Origin: Pseudoalteromonas luteoviolacea
Lineage (GTDB): Bacteria > Pseudomonadota > Gammaproteobacteria > Enterobacterales > Alteromonadaceae
NCBI RefSeq assembly: GCF_000814765.1
Contig: NZ_JWIC01000007.1
Span: 970,500 to 1,034,499 of the forward strand
DNA: 64,000 bases
Direction: 5' to 3'
Position numbers and translations under genes: made by a program. Below are positions 41,410 through 51,117 of the stretch, piece by piece; the first letter of the stretch is position 1; each line of letters begins with the position of its first letter. The notes under the pieces were generated by a model. It saw only the letters and a program-made list of their open reading frames with translations. It searched no databases and was not told the origin of the DNA.

Positions 41410-43937
41410 TTGACTCAGGCACACCACATAAAACTGAAAAACAGTGCCAGCTTGGTGCGACAAGTAAGGTGCTTGTGAAACTGTTATTGATACAAGTGAA
41501 ACAAGGTAAACACCTGATCACATTATTAAGTTTGGCGTTATTATTTTTGTATTTAAGCTTAACCAGTCTACTTGGACAGGGCGTTGACACATATCTAAAT
41601 CATAACCTACAAACAATGCTCGGTGCAGATACGCAATTAACCGCGACGCGTGCTTGGCACAATCGGGAGTCGCAATGGATACGCCAGCACGCAAGCTCAC
41701 AAAGTTATATTAACAGCTATGAAGTAACATTAAATCACGGCGAAGCGTATAGCCATACGAAGTTAAAAGCCGTCGATCAAAATTATCCACTTAACGGTCA
41801 AGTCACTATATCTAACAATGAATTACTTTCACCTTCGAAAGTGTCAACTGGTCCAAATGTGGGCGAAATTTGGCTTGAACCGCACTTAGCACGGGCACTT
41901 AATGTAAAAGTCGGTAATGAAATATATTTAGGTCGCGAGTTATTTTTGGTCAGTGCTTTTCTGTTGAATGAGCCCGACAGGATCATTCAAGGCTACAGCA
42001 GCGATAGGCGCGCGATGATTGCACAAGAAAGCTTAGCTAATCTGTCTTTGTCACCTACCGAATATCAAGTGTTACTTAATCACCGCCATGGCTTCAAGCA
42101 GGGTGAGTTAAATCAGCTGCAAATAAACAGTGCAGACCTAAAAGTGATCAGTAAATTACTCGATAATTACCCAATGGCACATGCTTGGAAGCGTGTACAA
42201 AACTTTATGGGTCTAATTAGCTTTGTGATTGTGTTACTCACATGTTTGTGTCTTTGGCTCAGTCAAAGGAGCCATGTAGAACCTTTGCAAATGGCGCTGG
42301 CTGTGATGTTAGCAAATGGCGTTAAACGTGAACAAGTTCCGATACTGGTGTTTGTGTTAATGGCGAGTATCCTGTTTATTAGCTTTGTTCCTGCTGTTTT
42401 TATTGCTATCGGTATTTCGATGATTCTGGAGCAGGTTATCCAACAACGTTTTTTTGCGACGTTTGAGTTGATGTGGGATATGACAGGCGTAGGGCAAGCT
42501 CTTTTGATGAGCGTACTTTTGTATAGCTTGTTGACTATACCGAGCTGGATCCGATTGATCCGCAGCAATGTAAGAGATTTACTGGAAAAGAGAGAAGATG
42601 GCGCCATAGCATTTATTATTAGTGGTTTATGCCCACTACTGTCACTATCGATTGTTGTTGTTTTTAATACGGATAATTGGGTGTTAACTGGGCTTTTACT
42701 GTCCGGTCTTGGTGTGTGTTTATTCTTATTGTTGATACTTGCATGGGGTGGGTTGAGCATTGCCAATAAAACGCTGGCCGGTAAAAGTGGTATTTTGGCT
42801 TTTGTTTTGTTACTGATGAAGCAACGTATGCGCGTCAAGACAGTACAAATACTGGCTTTGGGGTTAAGTGCGACACTGCTGCTCCTATGCTTGCGAGTAG
42901 GACAAGATGTGAGTGAGGTGCTTGATAGGGCGCTGTTTGCAGATCAAGGAAATGTTTTTGTCACACAAGCGACTTTCGCTCAAAAAAAGGCATTGACCGA
43001 GTTTACATCACAGCATAGTGGAGATGTGAAGCAATTTAAGGCCTTTCAAAGCGCCAGAGTCACGCATGTTAATGGTGTTTTATTGACTGATATAGATGCC
43101 CCATCGAGCGACTCCAAGTCTCGCCTTGAGAGAAATATCAATCTCCATTGGCAAGCGGCGCAACCCGACAATATAAATGTGATAGCAGGCCAATGGCAGC
43201 AAAAAGTGGAGAGTGACATGCCTGCCATTTCAATGGAGCAAGAGGTATTCGATGAGCTGAACCTCGAACTAGGGGATGTGCTCACGATGCAGGTAGGCAA
43301 TACGAGTCAAGAATTCTACATTGCTACAGTACACCATTATCGTTCTGGCTCAGACATGATCACATTTTGGTTTGTAGTTCATCAATCGAGTGTCCCTGTG
43401 GCAAGTGAGTCAACTTATTTTATGGGAAGCGTCGATTTGCCTGAGCAAGGGTTAGCAAAACTCGGGGAGATCTGGCAGGCACACCCAGATATTCGCATGC
43501 TACGTGTCGAGGAGTTAATTGCCCGAGTGCGAAGTTCTGTTCAAACGTTCATTTATTTGACTTTAGCGTACGGAATATTTATCGCTTTGATGAGTAACTT
43601 ATTAGTCATTGCTTCAATTCAAACACATTTGCAGCGAGATAAACTCAAAAATGGCTTGCTATTGAGCTTTGGGCTGTCAGAAAAGCAAAGTCGAAATATG
43701 TTAATAGTCGAATGGACCATTTTGACAATGATACCAGTAGCGTGCGCATTGGCGTCGATTTATTTATTCATTGGGCAGATTTACCAAGAAGGTTTTGGTA
43801 TGCCATACAGACCAAACAATTTCATGCTTTTAGTTGAGGCCATCACTATCGTTGCGGTCATAGCGTTGGGTGGGATTTTCTTAAGCCGCAAGCAACTCAA
43901 GCAAAATGTGGTGACCTTGCTTGAACAGCGTGGATAA
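41406..43937 (+). CDS. ABC transporter permease, FtsX-like (YbbP type)
   Basis: 843 residues with about ten membrane helices: one near the N-terminus, three after a large periplasmic domain (about 285-390), two in the middle (about 400-460), one near 470, and three at the end (about 705-840). The two FtsX-type three-helix blocks and two periplasmic loops match YbbP-like permeases, single-chain relatives of LolC/E and MacB. With the preceding ATPase it probably forms a homodimer-like complex moving lipids, lipoproteins or hydrophobic compounds out of the inner membrane; the substrate is unknown. Confidence 0.88.
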   Translation: MIDSGTPHKTEKQCQLGATSKVLVKLLLIQVKQGKHLITLLSLALLFLYLSLTSLLGQGVDTYLNHNLQTMLGADTQLTATRAWHNRESQWIRQHASSQSYINSYEVTLNHGEAYSHTKLKAVDQNYPLNGQVTISNNELLSPSKVSTGPNVGEIWLEPHLARALNVKVGNEIYLGRELFLVSAFLLNEPDRIIQGYSSDRRAMIAQESLANLSLSPTEYQVLLNHRHGFKQGELNQLQINSADLKVISKLLDNYPMAHAWKRVQNFMGLISFVIVLLTCLCLWLSQRSHVEPLQMALAVMLANGVKREQVPILVFVLMASILFISFVPAVFIAIGISMILEQVIQQRFFATFELMWDMTGVGQALLMSVLLYSLLTIPSWIRLIRSNVRDLLEKREDGAIAFIISGLCPLLSLSIVVVFNTDNWVLTGLLLSGLGVCLFLLLILAWGGLSIANKTLAGKSGILAFVLLLMKQRMRVKTVQILALGLSATLLLLCLRVGQDVSEVLDRALFADQGNVFVTQATFAQKKALTEFTSQHSGDVKQFKAFQSARVTHVNGVLLTDIDAPSSDSKSRLERNINLHWQAAQPDNINVIAGQWQQKVESDMPAISMEQEVFDELNLELGDVLTMQVGNTSQEFYIATVHHYRSGSDMITFWFVVHQSSVPVASESTYFMGSVDLPEQGLAKLGEIWQAHPDIRMLRVEELIARVRSSVQTFIYLTLAYGIFIALMSNLLVIASIQTHLQRDKLKNGLLLSFGLSEKQSRNMLIVEWTILTMIPVACALASIYLFIGQIYQEGFGMPYRPNNFMLLVEAITIVAVIALGGIFLSRKQLKQNVVTLLEQRG

Positions 43938-43960
43938 AAATTGTTCTGAGATAAGATAAT

Positions 43961-43982
43961 AAAAGGACCACGGGGTCCTTTT
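43961..43982. terminator. Bidirectional terminator
   Basis: 9-bp stem AAAAGGACC with GGTCCTTTT and a 4-nt loop between convergent genes, with T residues on both sides. Confidence 0.9.
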
Positions 43983-43998
43983 ATTTAGATGTTAGCAA

Positions 43999-45696
43999 TT
44001 ACTGCATCTGTGCCGTTATTTTTTTAAATTGGTAACCCAGTGCTTTTAGTTTGTCTGGTTCTTGAAAATCAAACACGGTGCCAATCCCGCGCCCATACCC
44101 TTGAACTTGAAGCAGGTTTTCGTCAACTACTTTCAAAGCGCGTACAAATCCATGTTTGACAGACACGGCTAGCAGCGCTTGAAACTCTGGTGAATATCTT
44201 AACTCAATATCACCTATCTCAGGGTTGGTAGTTTCAACTTGGTAATAGCCCAATAACTTTTCTAGCTCAGGAGTTAGTTTTGTTGTTACGAGTTTGCTAA
44301 AAACATTGGCTGAGTCTTTACCGTTGTAAGTAAAGCGAAACCCATCAATAGCCTGAGTCAGCTTGATCCTTACATCGCCTTCTTCACCGATAATTTGGTA
44401 GCTGTCTGAATCAACTTGTTTGAGCTGTTTAATTGCTTGCCCTGGAGTGAACATGACGAACTCCCCGTTAGGCGTTTTCTCAATGAATATGTTGCGTCTA
44501 CCAGCATAAAAACCAGCTTCTAGCGTTTTCGATTGGGGTGGCTGAGAAGAAGATGTTTGAGTGTTTTTATTGTCTAAAAATGGTCCTTTTACGGACTGAG
44601 TGACCATGTTTGTCACCATGTCGGCGATATCGAAAACCGTATCGTCGCCGTCTCTGTTATTCGTTGTGACAAATACGCCAAAGTTCAGTTCGGGCACGAT
44701 ATACATCATGCTTTCGTAGCCTTGATAACTACCATCATGACTAATTGCAATGTGACCATTAAAATGGTCAATGAAGAAGCCTAATCCCATTTCGTGGTCA
44801 CCATCCAACTGGATATGACCATTTTGCAAATTACGAACTTGTTTAATGAGCTGAGATGGTAATATCGCGTGGCTGTCATAGTTCCAACTATCCAATATTG
44901 CTTGCATGTAGCGAGCCATATCATTGCCTGTCGAGATGATACCGCCAGCAGGTGTGAGCAAAGAGGCAAACTTAGGCTCTTGCGTATTACCATCATAGCT
45001 TTGTGCCATGTGCTCTGGCAGTGGGCCGTTTGGTAAATGACTCAAGGTATTATGCATTGCGAGCGGCGTGAAGAACTCCGATTGCAAGTAATCCTGCCAG
45101 TTTTTCCCGCTTACTCTGGAGACCAATAAACCTGCTAATCCAAATGCATTGTTATTGTACGCAGAAATTGTTCCTCTGTTCCAAACTAGGTAGTCGTTGC
45201 TGAGTAACGTTGTCAGTGAATTAAGGTCTTCAATAGGTGTCGTAGTTGGCTCATCACCACGGTACCAACCCGTTGGGATACCACTTTGATGGGTTAAAAG
45301 GTCTCGAACAGTTAATTGGCCATTGTTATTGGGAAGAATTTTTGGTTTAAAGTCAGATAGGTATTTGTAGACACTGTCATCAAGAGAGAGCTTTCCTTCG
45401 TTAACTAGCTTCAAAACAGCCAATGTGACAAAGGTCTTTGTGATAGAGGCAATTCGAAACTGGGTATCTGGGGTCACAAGTTGCTGTGTGTCTACATTCG
45501 CAAGTCCAAAGCCTTTTAATATGATTGGCGTATTGTCTTTCACCACTGCGATAGATATACCGGTCGTTTCCCCTTCAGTTAAGCGCTGTTCGATGTGTTG
45601 AGAGATCGTTTGTATATCAGATTGGTCCAAAGCAAACGTATAACTGCTCAGTGATAATCCTGCGATTAAGCTTGCAAGCAATGTGATTTTTTTCAT
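43999..45696 (-). CDS. Secreted class C beta-lactamase-like serine hydrolase
   Basis: 565 residues. Sec signal peptide ending YTFA/LDQ. The catalytic Ser-x-x-Lys is SITK (Ser84, Lys87), the second motif is Y-N-N in AYNNNAFG near residue 175, and a third motif HDG lies in AISHDGSYQGY near residue 320. This is the beta-lactamase/transpeptidase-like family (PF00144), which includes AmpC, DD-peptidases and esterases. A C-terminal extension of about 180 residues (AGFYAGRRNIFIEK onward) is beta-rich, a lipocalin-like domain typical of EstB/Pab87-type enzymes. Substrate unknown; the class C name does not imply antibiotic resistance. Confidence 0.88.
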   Translation of the reverse strand: MKKITLLASLIAGLSLSSYTFALDQSDIQTISQHIEQRLTEGETTGISIAVVKDNTPIILKGFGLANVDTQQLVTPDTQFRIASITKTFVTLAVLKLVNEGKLSLDDSVYKYLSDFKPKILPNNNGQLTVRDLLTHQSGIPTGWYRGDEPTTTPIEDLNSLTTLLSNDYLVWNRGTISAYNNNAFGLAGLLVSRVSGKNWQDYLQSEFFTPLAMHNTLSHLPNGPLPEHMAQSYDGNTQEPKFASLLTPAGGIISTGNDMARYMQAILDSWNYDSHAILPSQLIKQVRNLQNGHIQLDGDHEMGLGFFIDHFNGHIAISHDGSYQGYESMMYIVPELNFGVFVTTNNRDGDDTVFDIADMVTNMVTQSVKGPFLDNKNTQTSSSQPPQSKTLEAGFYAGRRNIFIEKTPNGEFVMFTPGQAIKQLKQVDSDSYQIIGEEGDVRIKLTQAIDGFRFTYNGKDSANVFSKLVTTKLTPELEKLLGYYQVETTNPEIGDIELRYSPEFQALLAVSVKHGFVRALKVVDENLLQVQGYGRGIGTVFDFQEPDKLKALGYQFKKITAQMQ

Positions 45697-46225
45697 GGTA
45701 ATCCTTACTTATTGATTTTGGGTCGTGGTGACATTTGTTATTAAAAAGGCGTGTCACTCGATCAGTAGACGATAAAGGTACGATTAAAATTAATGCAATT
45801 ATCTCAACCTTGATGCACTACCTGAGTTGACAAAAGAATGAGTAGGAAAGTATTTGGCTTTGTTTTTTGCATTTTAGGAATCTTTTTATTTTGCGAATTG
45901 CAATTTGCAAAATGAAAAAATGGTTAATCACGCCGAGAATCAGTGAGCAATGCGCTAAAAATGAGATGTGTGAAATATATAATTATTCTATTCAATGCTT
46001 TAGTGCTTTTTGACTGAGGGGGTTTACACGTTTTTAGGTTGCTTGCTGTTCTGACATAATTTTGTCACTAACAGGGTCGTTCATTTTATTTTTCAGTGAC
46101 ATAAGCCAATTAATAATGAGGTTGAAATAAAATACCCATAGCTATCAAAGAGGTGTGAAAAATATTATTTTTACGGTGTAATTATTGCATGAGTACGTCT
46201 AACTTACTTAAACAATGGTGTATTC
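45697..46225. other. Divergent promoter region, no gene seen
   Basis: 529 bp between divergent genes with no coding frame. It contains one strong palindrome, listed separately. Confidence 0.5.
45888..45913. promoter_or_regulatory. 26-bp palindrome, candidate operator
   Basis: Near-perfect palindrome with outer arms ATTTTGC and GCAAAAT and an inner AATTGCAATT, one mismatch pair. It lies 192 bp upstream of the serine hydrolase and 313 bp upstream of the propeller gene. Confidence 0.45.
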
Positions 46226-47434
46226 ATGACAAGAACACAGAACAAAGCAACTAAGTTGGGTGCAGCAGCACTTGCACTTACAGCCAGTTTCTCTGTATTA
46301 GCTGACGATAACGCCTGTTTAGAAGGACTTTTTGCAATTGACAGGTTCGCAGCAGATGGGCAGAGCGCGATTTTTCATATCGATACGAGTACTAAAACGA
46401 GCCGAGAGGTACCCGGCGCATCTTTCGCTTCAAGTAACTTAGCTGGGTCTGGTGCAAAGCTGTATGCAATGCAACGTTTAGACAGCGAAACAAATGCTTC
46501 GAAATTGTACGAATTTGATATGCAAACCATGCAGCAACGCGAAGTGGCCAACACGATAAGCTATCCCATAAAGCGCTCAGCAGTTTCCCCCTCCGGTGAT
46601 TTTCTTCTGGCTACAAGCCAAACCTACATGTATCAATTTGATCTGACAACAGGCGAAAAAACAGTGCTTGGAAAAATGAAGTCAGACGATGCAAGCTATG
46701 ATGACTTCGATCATGGCGATATTGCTTATTCGGCAGATGGTAATTTGATATATGTTCTCAATGGCAAGGCGTTATATGTTCTAGACGAAGCGTCTATGTC
46801 GCTGACTGAAATAGGTGAGCACAATCTAAACTGGGCTTCGGGTCTTGCTGTGGACGAAAACGGTGTGATTTACGTCTCTGCGAGAAACAGCGGCGAGACA
46901 GCTAAAATATACACGCTAGATACACAAACTGCGCAGGCCGCCTACTTGATGGATGGGCCGGACCATATTGCTGATTTAACTTATGTACAGGGGTGTGGAA
47001 ACACCTTGCCCGTTATTGCAAATGCGTTACAGCAAGAAGTTAATAAAGCCAATCAGTATTGGCGAGGTGAGGCTATAGAGGACAAAGTCGCAAACTTGAC
47101 TGGATTCAAAGATGGTACCTTTAACTTTAATGCGGAGGGCTTTCCAGTCGAGTCAAAAGATAAGCTCAATAAGCACAACAAATTCACTAAAAACCCCAAC
47201 GCCAACCGCTGTGCGCGGATGTGGAATAACATGCTAGACCATCAGTATGTATTAAACCGCAATGGGAAAGGCCGGAAAAAAGCTGATGGTAGCACAAAAT
47301 GGTATTTCTCTACTGCCGATGGCGAGTATAAAGTGGTTAAAGCAAGCAAAGGCATATGCCATTACGGCTATGCGTCAGGTGAAGCGGGTCGTATTATCTA
47401 TAACACAAAAACAGGTGCAGTAAGCGTTCAATAA
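46226..47434 (+). CDS. Secreted beta-propeller-like protein with unknown C-terminal domain
   Basis: 402 residues. Sec signal peptide ending VLA/DDN (about residue 26). Residues about 30-255 contain repeating YAMQRLDS, YQFDLTTGEKTVLGKM, YVLDEASMSLTEIGE, YVSARN and YTLDTQTAQAAYL strands, a propeller pattern close to DUF6923. A lone Cys pair (residue about 29 and QGCG near 256) may close the ring. The last 140 residues form a separate domain with three cysteines absent from the propeller (NRCARMWNN, GICHYGY) and basic stretches; I do not recognise it. No operon partner. Confidence 0.65.
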   Translation: MTRTQNKATKLGAAALALTASFSVLADDNACLEGLFAIDRFAADGQSAIFHIDTSTKTSREVPGASFASSNLAGSGAKLYAMQRLDSETNASKLYEFDMQTMQQREVANTISYPIKRSAVSPSGDFLLATSQTYMYQFDLTTGEKTVLGKMKSDDASYDDFDHGDIAYSADGNLIYVLNGKALYVLDEASMSLTEIGEHNLNWASGLAVDENGVIYVSARNSGETAKIYTLDTQTAQAAYLMDGPDHIADLTYVQGCGNTLPVIANALQQEVNKANQYWRGEAIEDKVANLTGFKDGTFNFNAEGFPVESKDKLNKHNKFTKNPNANRCARMWNNMLDHQYVLNRNGKGRKKADGSTKWYFSTADGEYKVVKASKGICHYGYASGEAGRIIYNTKTGAVSVQ

Positions 47435-47455
47435 ATTAAGTTTTCAGCTTCAACC

Positions 47456-47486
47456 AAGCGCGGCCAATTGGCTGCGCTTTTTATTT
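47456..47486 (+). terminator. Rho-independent terminator of the propeller gene
   Basis: 10-bp stem (47456-47465 with 47470-47479, one G-T pair), AATT loop, then a T-rich tail, 21 nt after the stop. Confidence 0.9.
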
Positions 47487-47592
47487 TAAACTCGATGCAA
47501 CCATTTACCTGTTTATACCGTCTAAGTGTTCATATTTATGCAAAGTGCTATAATATTTATTTTAATTAAGTATGTGAATATTTAGGAAAGTA

Positions 47593-47946
47593 ATGAAGTT
47601 TTATTTGGTAATGTTTATATTGTTGAACGCGACTTACTCGCTGAAAAGTATTGCCTCAACAGCGGCTGAAATACAGCATTTATTGACCTTCATTGAAATG
47701 TCTCATTGCCAATACGAGCGCAATGGCTCACTACATTCGGCATATGATGCCAAGCAGCACATTAGTAAAAAGTATCATTACTATCAAGATGATATCGAGT
47801 CGGCGGAAGATTTTATAAGATTAACGGCTTCCAAAAGTAGCTTGTCTGGTAAGCCTTATCTTATTCATTGTCGTAATAGTAAACCAACCAAGAGTAGTGA
47901 GTGGTTACTCTTGGAGCTCAAGGCGTTTAGAAAGCAAAAAAAATAG
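47593..47946 (+). CDS. DUF5329 family protein
   Basis: 117 residues with a cleavable signal peptide (about 1-22). The mature part matches DUF5329: EIQHLLTFIEMSHCQYERNGS, AKQHISKKYHYY, AEDFIRLTASKSSLSGKPYLIHC and a C-terminal WLLLELKAFR. Two cysteines (SHCQ and IHCR) probably form a disulphide in the periplasm. Function unknown. AGGAAAG precedes the ATG. Confidence 0.85.
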   Translation: MKFYLVMFILLNATYSLKSIASTAAEIQHLLTFIEMSHCQYERNGSLHSAYDAKQHISKKYHYYQDDIESAEDFIRLTASKSSLSGKPYLIHCRNSKPTKSSEWLLLELKAFRKQKK

Positions 47947-48242
47947 TACAGAGCAAAAAACGATAACTTATACAGTGAAGGGTTATTCTCACTTAATTTA
48001 TAATTCTTTTTTATTATTATTTTCCATTTTTTTATTTTTTGAAATAGGTGCAATGGCTTTGTAACTGTACCTATTACAACTATTTATCATGCAACAAGTT
48101 ATATATGGGAAGCTAAAAATTGCTTTTCTAAGTTAATCTTTCTGATCCTTTTATGATCAGTTTTTTATGTTTTATAGTAATTTAATAACATAAATATATA
48201 AATGTTAATAATTAAATTATTCCAACTTTGCTTTGCTTAAAT

Positions 48243-48456
48243 TATAATGAGCCCTCAATTAAGCACTTGTATACATAAGTATTTTAATAAAAGGGCACTT
48301 CAATTCGTCAGCAAAGAACTGTATTACTTTGCGGACCTATAAGCTAAGTCTCATACGTTTCCTCTGGTACATACACCTGGAGGTTAACACTCATATTTAT
48401 TCAAATATCTCACAACCAGTAAAGAGCAAAATCTTAACGCTTTCTACTGGTTTTTG
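48243..48456 (+). promoter_or_regulatory. Structured 5' leader with internal terminator before the chemoreceptor gene
   Basis: A consensus TATAAT at 48243-48248 opens the leader, with only a weak -35. Three hairpins follow: GCAAAG/CTTTGC plus GTC/GAC (about 48309-48338); CCTCTGGT with ACCTGGAGG (48361-48383, one bulge); and CCAGTAAAGAGC with GCTTTCTACTGG (48416-48450, one mismatch), the last followed directly by TTTTTG. The third is a plausible intrinsic terminator 43 nt before the chemoreceptor start. The region behaves like a regulated leader or a separate small RNA of about 200 nt. I could not match it to a known riboswitch family, including cyclic-di-GMP-I. Confidence 0.5.
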
Positions 48457-48498
48457 TGCTTTACGGTAATCATTAACTTAGGGATTTATAAACAGCAT

Positions 48499-50127
48499 AT
48501 GGCACTTAAAGACTTGTCTATTTCAAAGCAAATTGGGTTGAGCTTTGCGTCGATTTTTATGGTTTTTTTCGGGGTAAGCCTGATGACCTACAATGGTTTA
48601 AAGGGGATTAATGATGACCTTGAACTGATTGTACAAACTAGCATTCCATCGGTTGAGATAGTAAAAGATCTGCAAATTGAGATGGCAACCATTCGAAAAG
48701 ATGAGTTTTTGATAGTTACGAATTCAGATCACCCAGATATCAATGAATGGATAGTTGATTTAGGTGGTTTGAAATCTGGCTTAGATAATAAGATCCAAGC
48801 ATACAGTAGTTTAAGTGTTTCAGACCAAGAGCGTATACAGTTTCAAGCTTTTGAACGTGCTTGGCGCAAGTATGCATCGGCAACATCAAGCTTTGATAGA
48901 CTAGTAAGAAGTGGCCAAGTTAGTGAAGCTAACTCAATTGTTTTAAACAGCTATAACTTCTACTCAGAAGCGATGGATGAACTGAGCAAGCTGAACAAAA
49001 TTAACAGTGATAATGTGGGTATGGCTGAGACTTCAGCAGTGCGTGCAGTAAAAACAGTGATCACAGTGATAGTTGTTTGTATATTTATATCTGCTGTGAT
49101 GATTGCACTTATTTGTTTTGTGTTAAGTGGTGCAATTAGAAAACCATTGGAAAAAGCAAAAGATCTTGCAGGTAGCATTGCTAATGGTGATTTGAGTTCA
49201 AGAATTGATACCCGAAGCGTTGGGAATAACGAATTGGGTGTCTTGCTTATCTCTTTGGATAAAATGCGTGCGCAGCTCAATGGTCTTGTTGTTAAGATAA
49301 ATGACAGCGCTATCCAGCTGACGACAGCAGTTGAAGAGGTCAATATGATCTCGGCGCAAAATGCCACAGGTATGCAACAGCAACAAAATGAATTACAGTC
49401 AGTAGCATCTGCCATGACGCAAATGCAAGCAGCTGTGTCAGAAGTTGCAAAAAGCACAGAAATGGGCGCTGAGTCTGCAAACCAAGCGAATGTAAAGTCT
49501 CGAGAGGGAAGTGCCGCGCTGAAGAGCAATATTGTTCAGATTTCGAGTGTGGCAGATACAGTGTCACATGCAGGAGATCTTGCATATAACCTTGAAAAGA
49601 ACTCACAAAATATCAATGTCGTGGTGGATGTTATTCGTGAAATTGCTGAGCAAACGAATCTATTAGCATTGAACGCGGCAATTGAAGCTGCACGAGCAGG
49701 TGCACAAGGGCGCGGCTTTGCTGTTGTTGCCGATGAAGTGCGCTCTCTTGCGCAGCGAACGCAAGACTCGACCACTCAAATTGTCGAGATTGTTAGTGAC
49801 TTGCAATCTAAATCAAAAGAGACTGGTGAAGCGACAAGAACGTGCCAAAAGGGCATCGATATTTGCGTGCAGCAAACAGAGACTGTCAGCGATACCATTA
49901 TTCAAATTGAGCAAGAGATAGACAGCATTGCTGCAATGAGTACGCAAATAGCAGCGGCATGTAATGAACAGTCTGTCGTATCTGAAGAACTTAATCGCAA
50001 TATTGAAAATATCAATGTTGCCGCGGTTGAAATGACTGAGGGCGCGAATCAAACGTCACAAGCTTGTCATGAGATCAGTGAGCTTGCCCATGGGCTAAAA
50101 GCAAGTGTTGAGCAGTTTAAGCTATAA
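48499..50127 (+). CDS. Methyl-accepting chemotaxis protein
   Basis: 542 residues from the ATG at 48499. A TTG further upstream would add an odd tail overlapping the leader terminator. Order: short cytoplasmic start, membrane helix 1 (about 11-30), four-helix-bundle ligand domain (about 35-175), membrane helix 2 (about 180-203), HAMP (about 204-258), then the signalling domain. The hairpin tip [38 protein letters not shown] is intact and binds CheA/CheW. Methylation helices are present (Gln/Glu pairs such as [10 protein letters not shown]). No pentapeptide for CheR docking at the C-terminus. The ligand is not predictable from sequence. Expression may be governed by the leader. Confidence 0.93.
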   Translation: MALKDLSISKQIGLSFASIFMVFFGVSLMTYNGLKGINDDLELIVQTSIPSVEIVKDLQIEMATIRKDEFLIVTNSDHPDINEWIVDLGGLKSGLDNKIQAYSSLSVSDQERIQFQAFERAWRKYASATSSFDRLVRSGQVSEANSIVLNSYNFYSEAMDELSKLNKINSDNVGMAETSAVRAVKTVITVIVVCIFISAVMIALICFVLSGAIRKPLEKAKDLAGSIANGDLSSRIDTRSVGNNELGVLLISLDKMRAQLNGLVVKINDSAIQLTTAVEEVNMISAQNATGMQQQQNELQSVASAMTQMQAAVSEVAKSTEMGAESANQANVKSREGSAALKSNIVQISSVADTVSHAGDLAYNLEKNSQNINVVVDVIREIAEQTNLLALNAAIEAARAGAQGRGFAVVADEVRSLAQRTQDSTTQIVEIVSDLQSKSKETGEATRTCQKGIDICVQQTETVSDTIIQIEQEIDSIAAMSTQIAAACNEQSVVSEELNRNIENINVAAVEMTEGANQTSQACHEISELAHGLKASVEQFKL

Positions 50128-50192
50128 ACTACACAGTTTGATTACCTAAAATGGGTTAATTTAAACTTTTTAAGTTAATAGACTAGTATTTT

Positions 50193-50224
50193 AAAAGCGG
50201 GCCATAGTATGGTTCGCTTTTTTA
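50193..50224 (+). terminator. Rho-independent terminator of the chemoreceptor gene
   Basis: 11-bp stem with two G-U pairs (50193-50203 with 50211-50221), 7-nt loop, T run. Confidence 0.88.
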
Positions 50225-50403
50225 TTATGTACTCAAATTTTTAATATTGATGGCGTTTAATAGATGTTTAGTAACAATATTTAGCTTTATAGTGAGTGCT
50301 TCTTAATGGTTATTTTATTTTAATAAAATGGATTATTTTTCTTTTTGTATTATTCGATTTTTATTAATTTTATTGAATATTTCAATTAAATCAAGGGTGC
50401 AGT

Positions 50404-51066
50404 GTGGTTAGGTGGGTATTTGTATTATTTTTAATTAGCTTTTCTTTTGTTATAAATGCAAAAAACTCTCAAAAAATCGTATTAAACGTGCCCTTGGTTG
50501 AGCAAGGGAAAAAGCTTTGCGGCCCTGCAACCATTGAAATGATTTTTAAGTATTGGGGAATAAAAGGCTATTCACAATATGATATTGCGGAGTCTCTTTT
50601 AAACCAGTACGAAGACATGCCAATTTTTGTTCGCTCAGGTGTATTAAACAATTACCCACGTAATTGGGCAGATTATCCAGGCACTAAGGTGACTTATTTA
50701 CAAGGTTTTTTGCAGCGCTTTGGCAAAACACGCAGCATTACACTAGACAAAGTGCGTGATAATGCTGACGATATTGATGAAAAGCGTGCGCAATTGTTCA
50801 ACCATATCAAGGCTTATATTGCCAGTGGTATTCCTGTTATCGTTTTTCAATATTGGGAGCTACCAAAATCCCAAAGTCATTACCGCGTTGTTGTTGGTTA
50901 TGACGAAGCTAAACGGCTTGTATATTTAAATGATGCTAAGGGCGCTCGACGTGTAGTGCAAACGTATGAAGAGTTTTTAAATTTATGGAATGTGGAACAC
51001 CCTAGGTTGCGATATTATGCCGTGGCATTTAATACTGAGCGTAAAAAAATTAATATTGAGCTTTGA
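50404..51066 (+). CDS. C39-like cysteine peptidase family protein
   Basis: 220 residues starting at a GTG, with signal peptide MVRWVFVLFLISFSFVINA. The papain-like core has the catalytic Cys in KKLCGPATIEMIFKYWG (Cys39) and the His in SQSHYRVVVGYD near residue 160, with an Asp in VYLNDAKG after it: the Cys-His-Asp triad of peptidase C39-like proteins (PF13529). C39 peptidases of exporters cut leader peptides, but this one has no ABC transporter and is exported itself, so it is a free periplasmic or secreted member. Substrate unknown. Confidence 0.8.
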   Translation: MVRWVFVLFLISFSFVINAKNSQKIVLNVPLVEQGKKLCGPATIEMIFKYWGIKGYSQYDIAESLLNQYEDMPIFVRSGVLNNYPRNWADYPGTKVTYLQGFLQRFGKTRSITLDKVRDNADDIDEKRAQLFNHIKAYIASGIPVIVFQYWELPKSQSHYRVVVGYDEAKRLVYLNDAKGARRVVQTYEEFLNLWNVEHPRLRYYAVAFNTERKKINIEL

Positions 51067-51117
51067 GCATATAGACAGCGTGAGTGATTGAGAAAATGTG
51101 CTGCAATGAGGAGATGT

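Noticed and set aside
43999-45696. AmpC antibiotic-resistance beta-lactamase
   Set aside because: Motifs fit the broad serine hydrolase family and the C-terminal lipocalin-like extension points to peptidase or esterase relatives. No AmpR gene is adjacent.
48243-48456. Cyclic-di-GMP-I (GEMM) riboswitch before the chemoreceptor
   Set aside because: The conserved aptamer sequences and the GNRA loop with its receptor are not found. Kept only as an unassigned leader.
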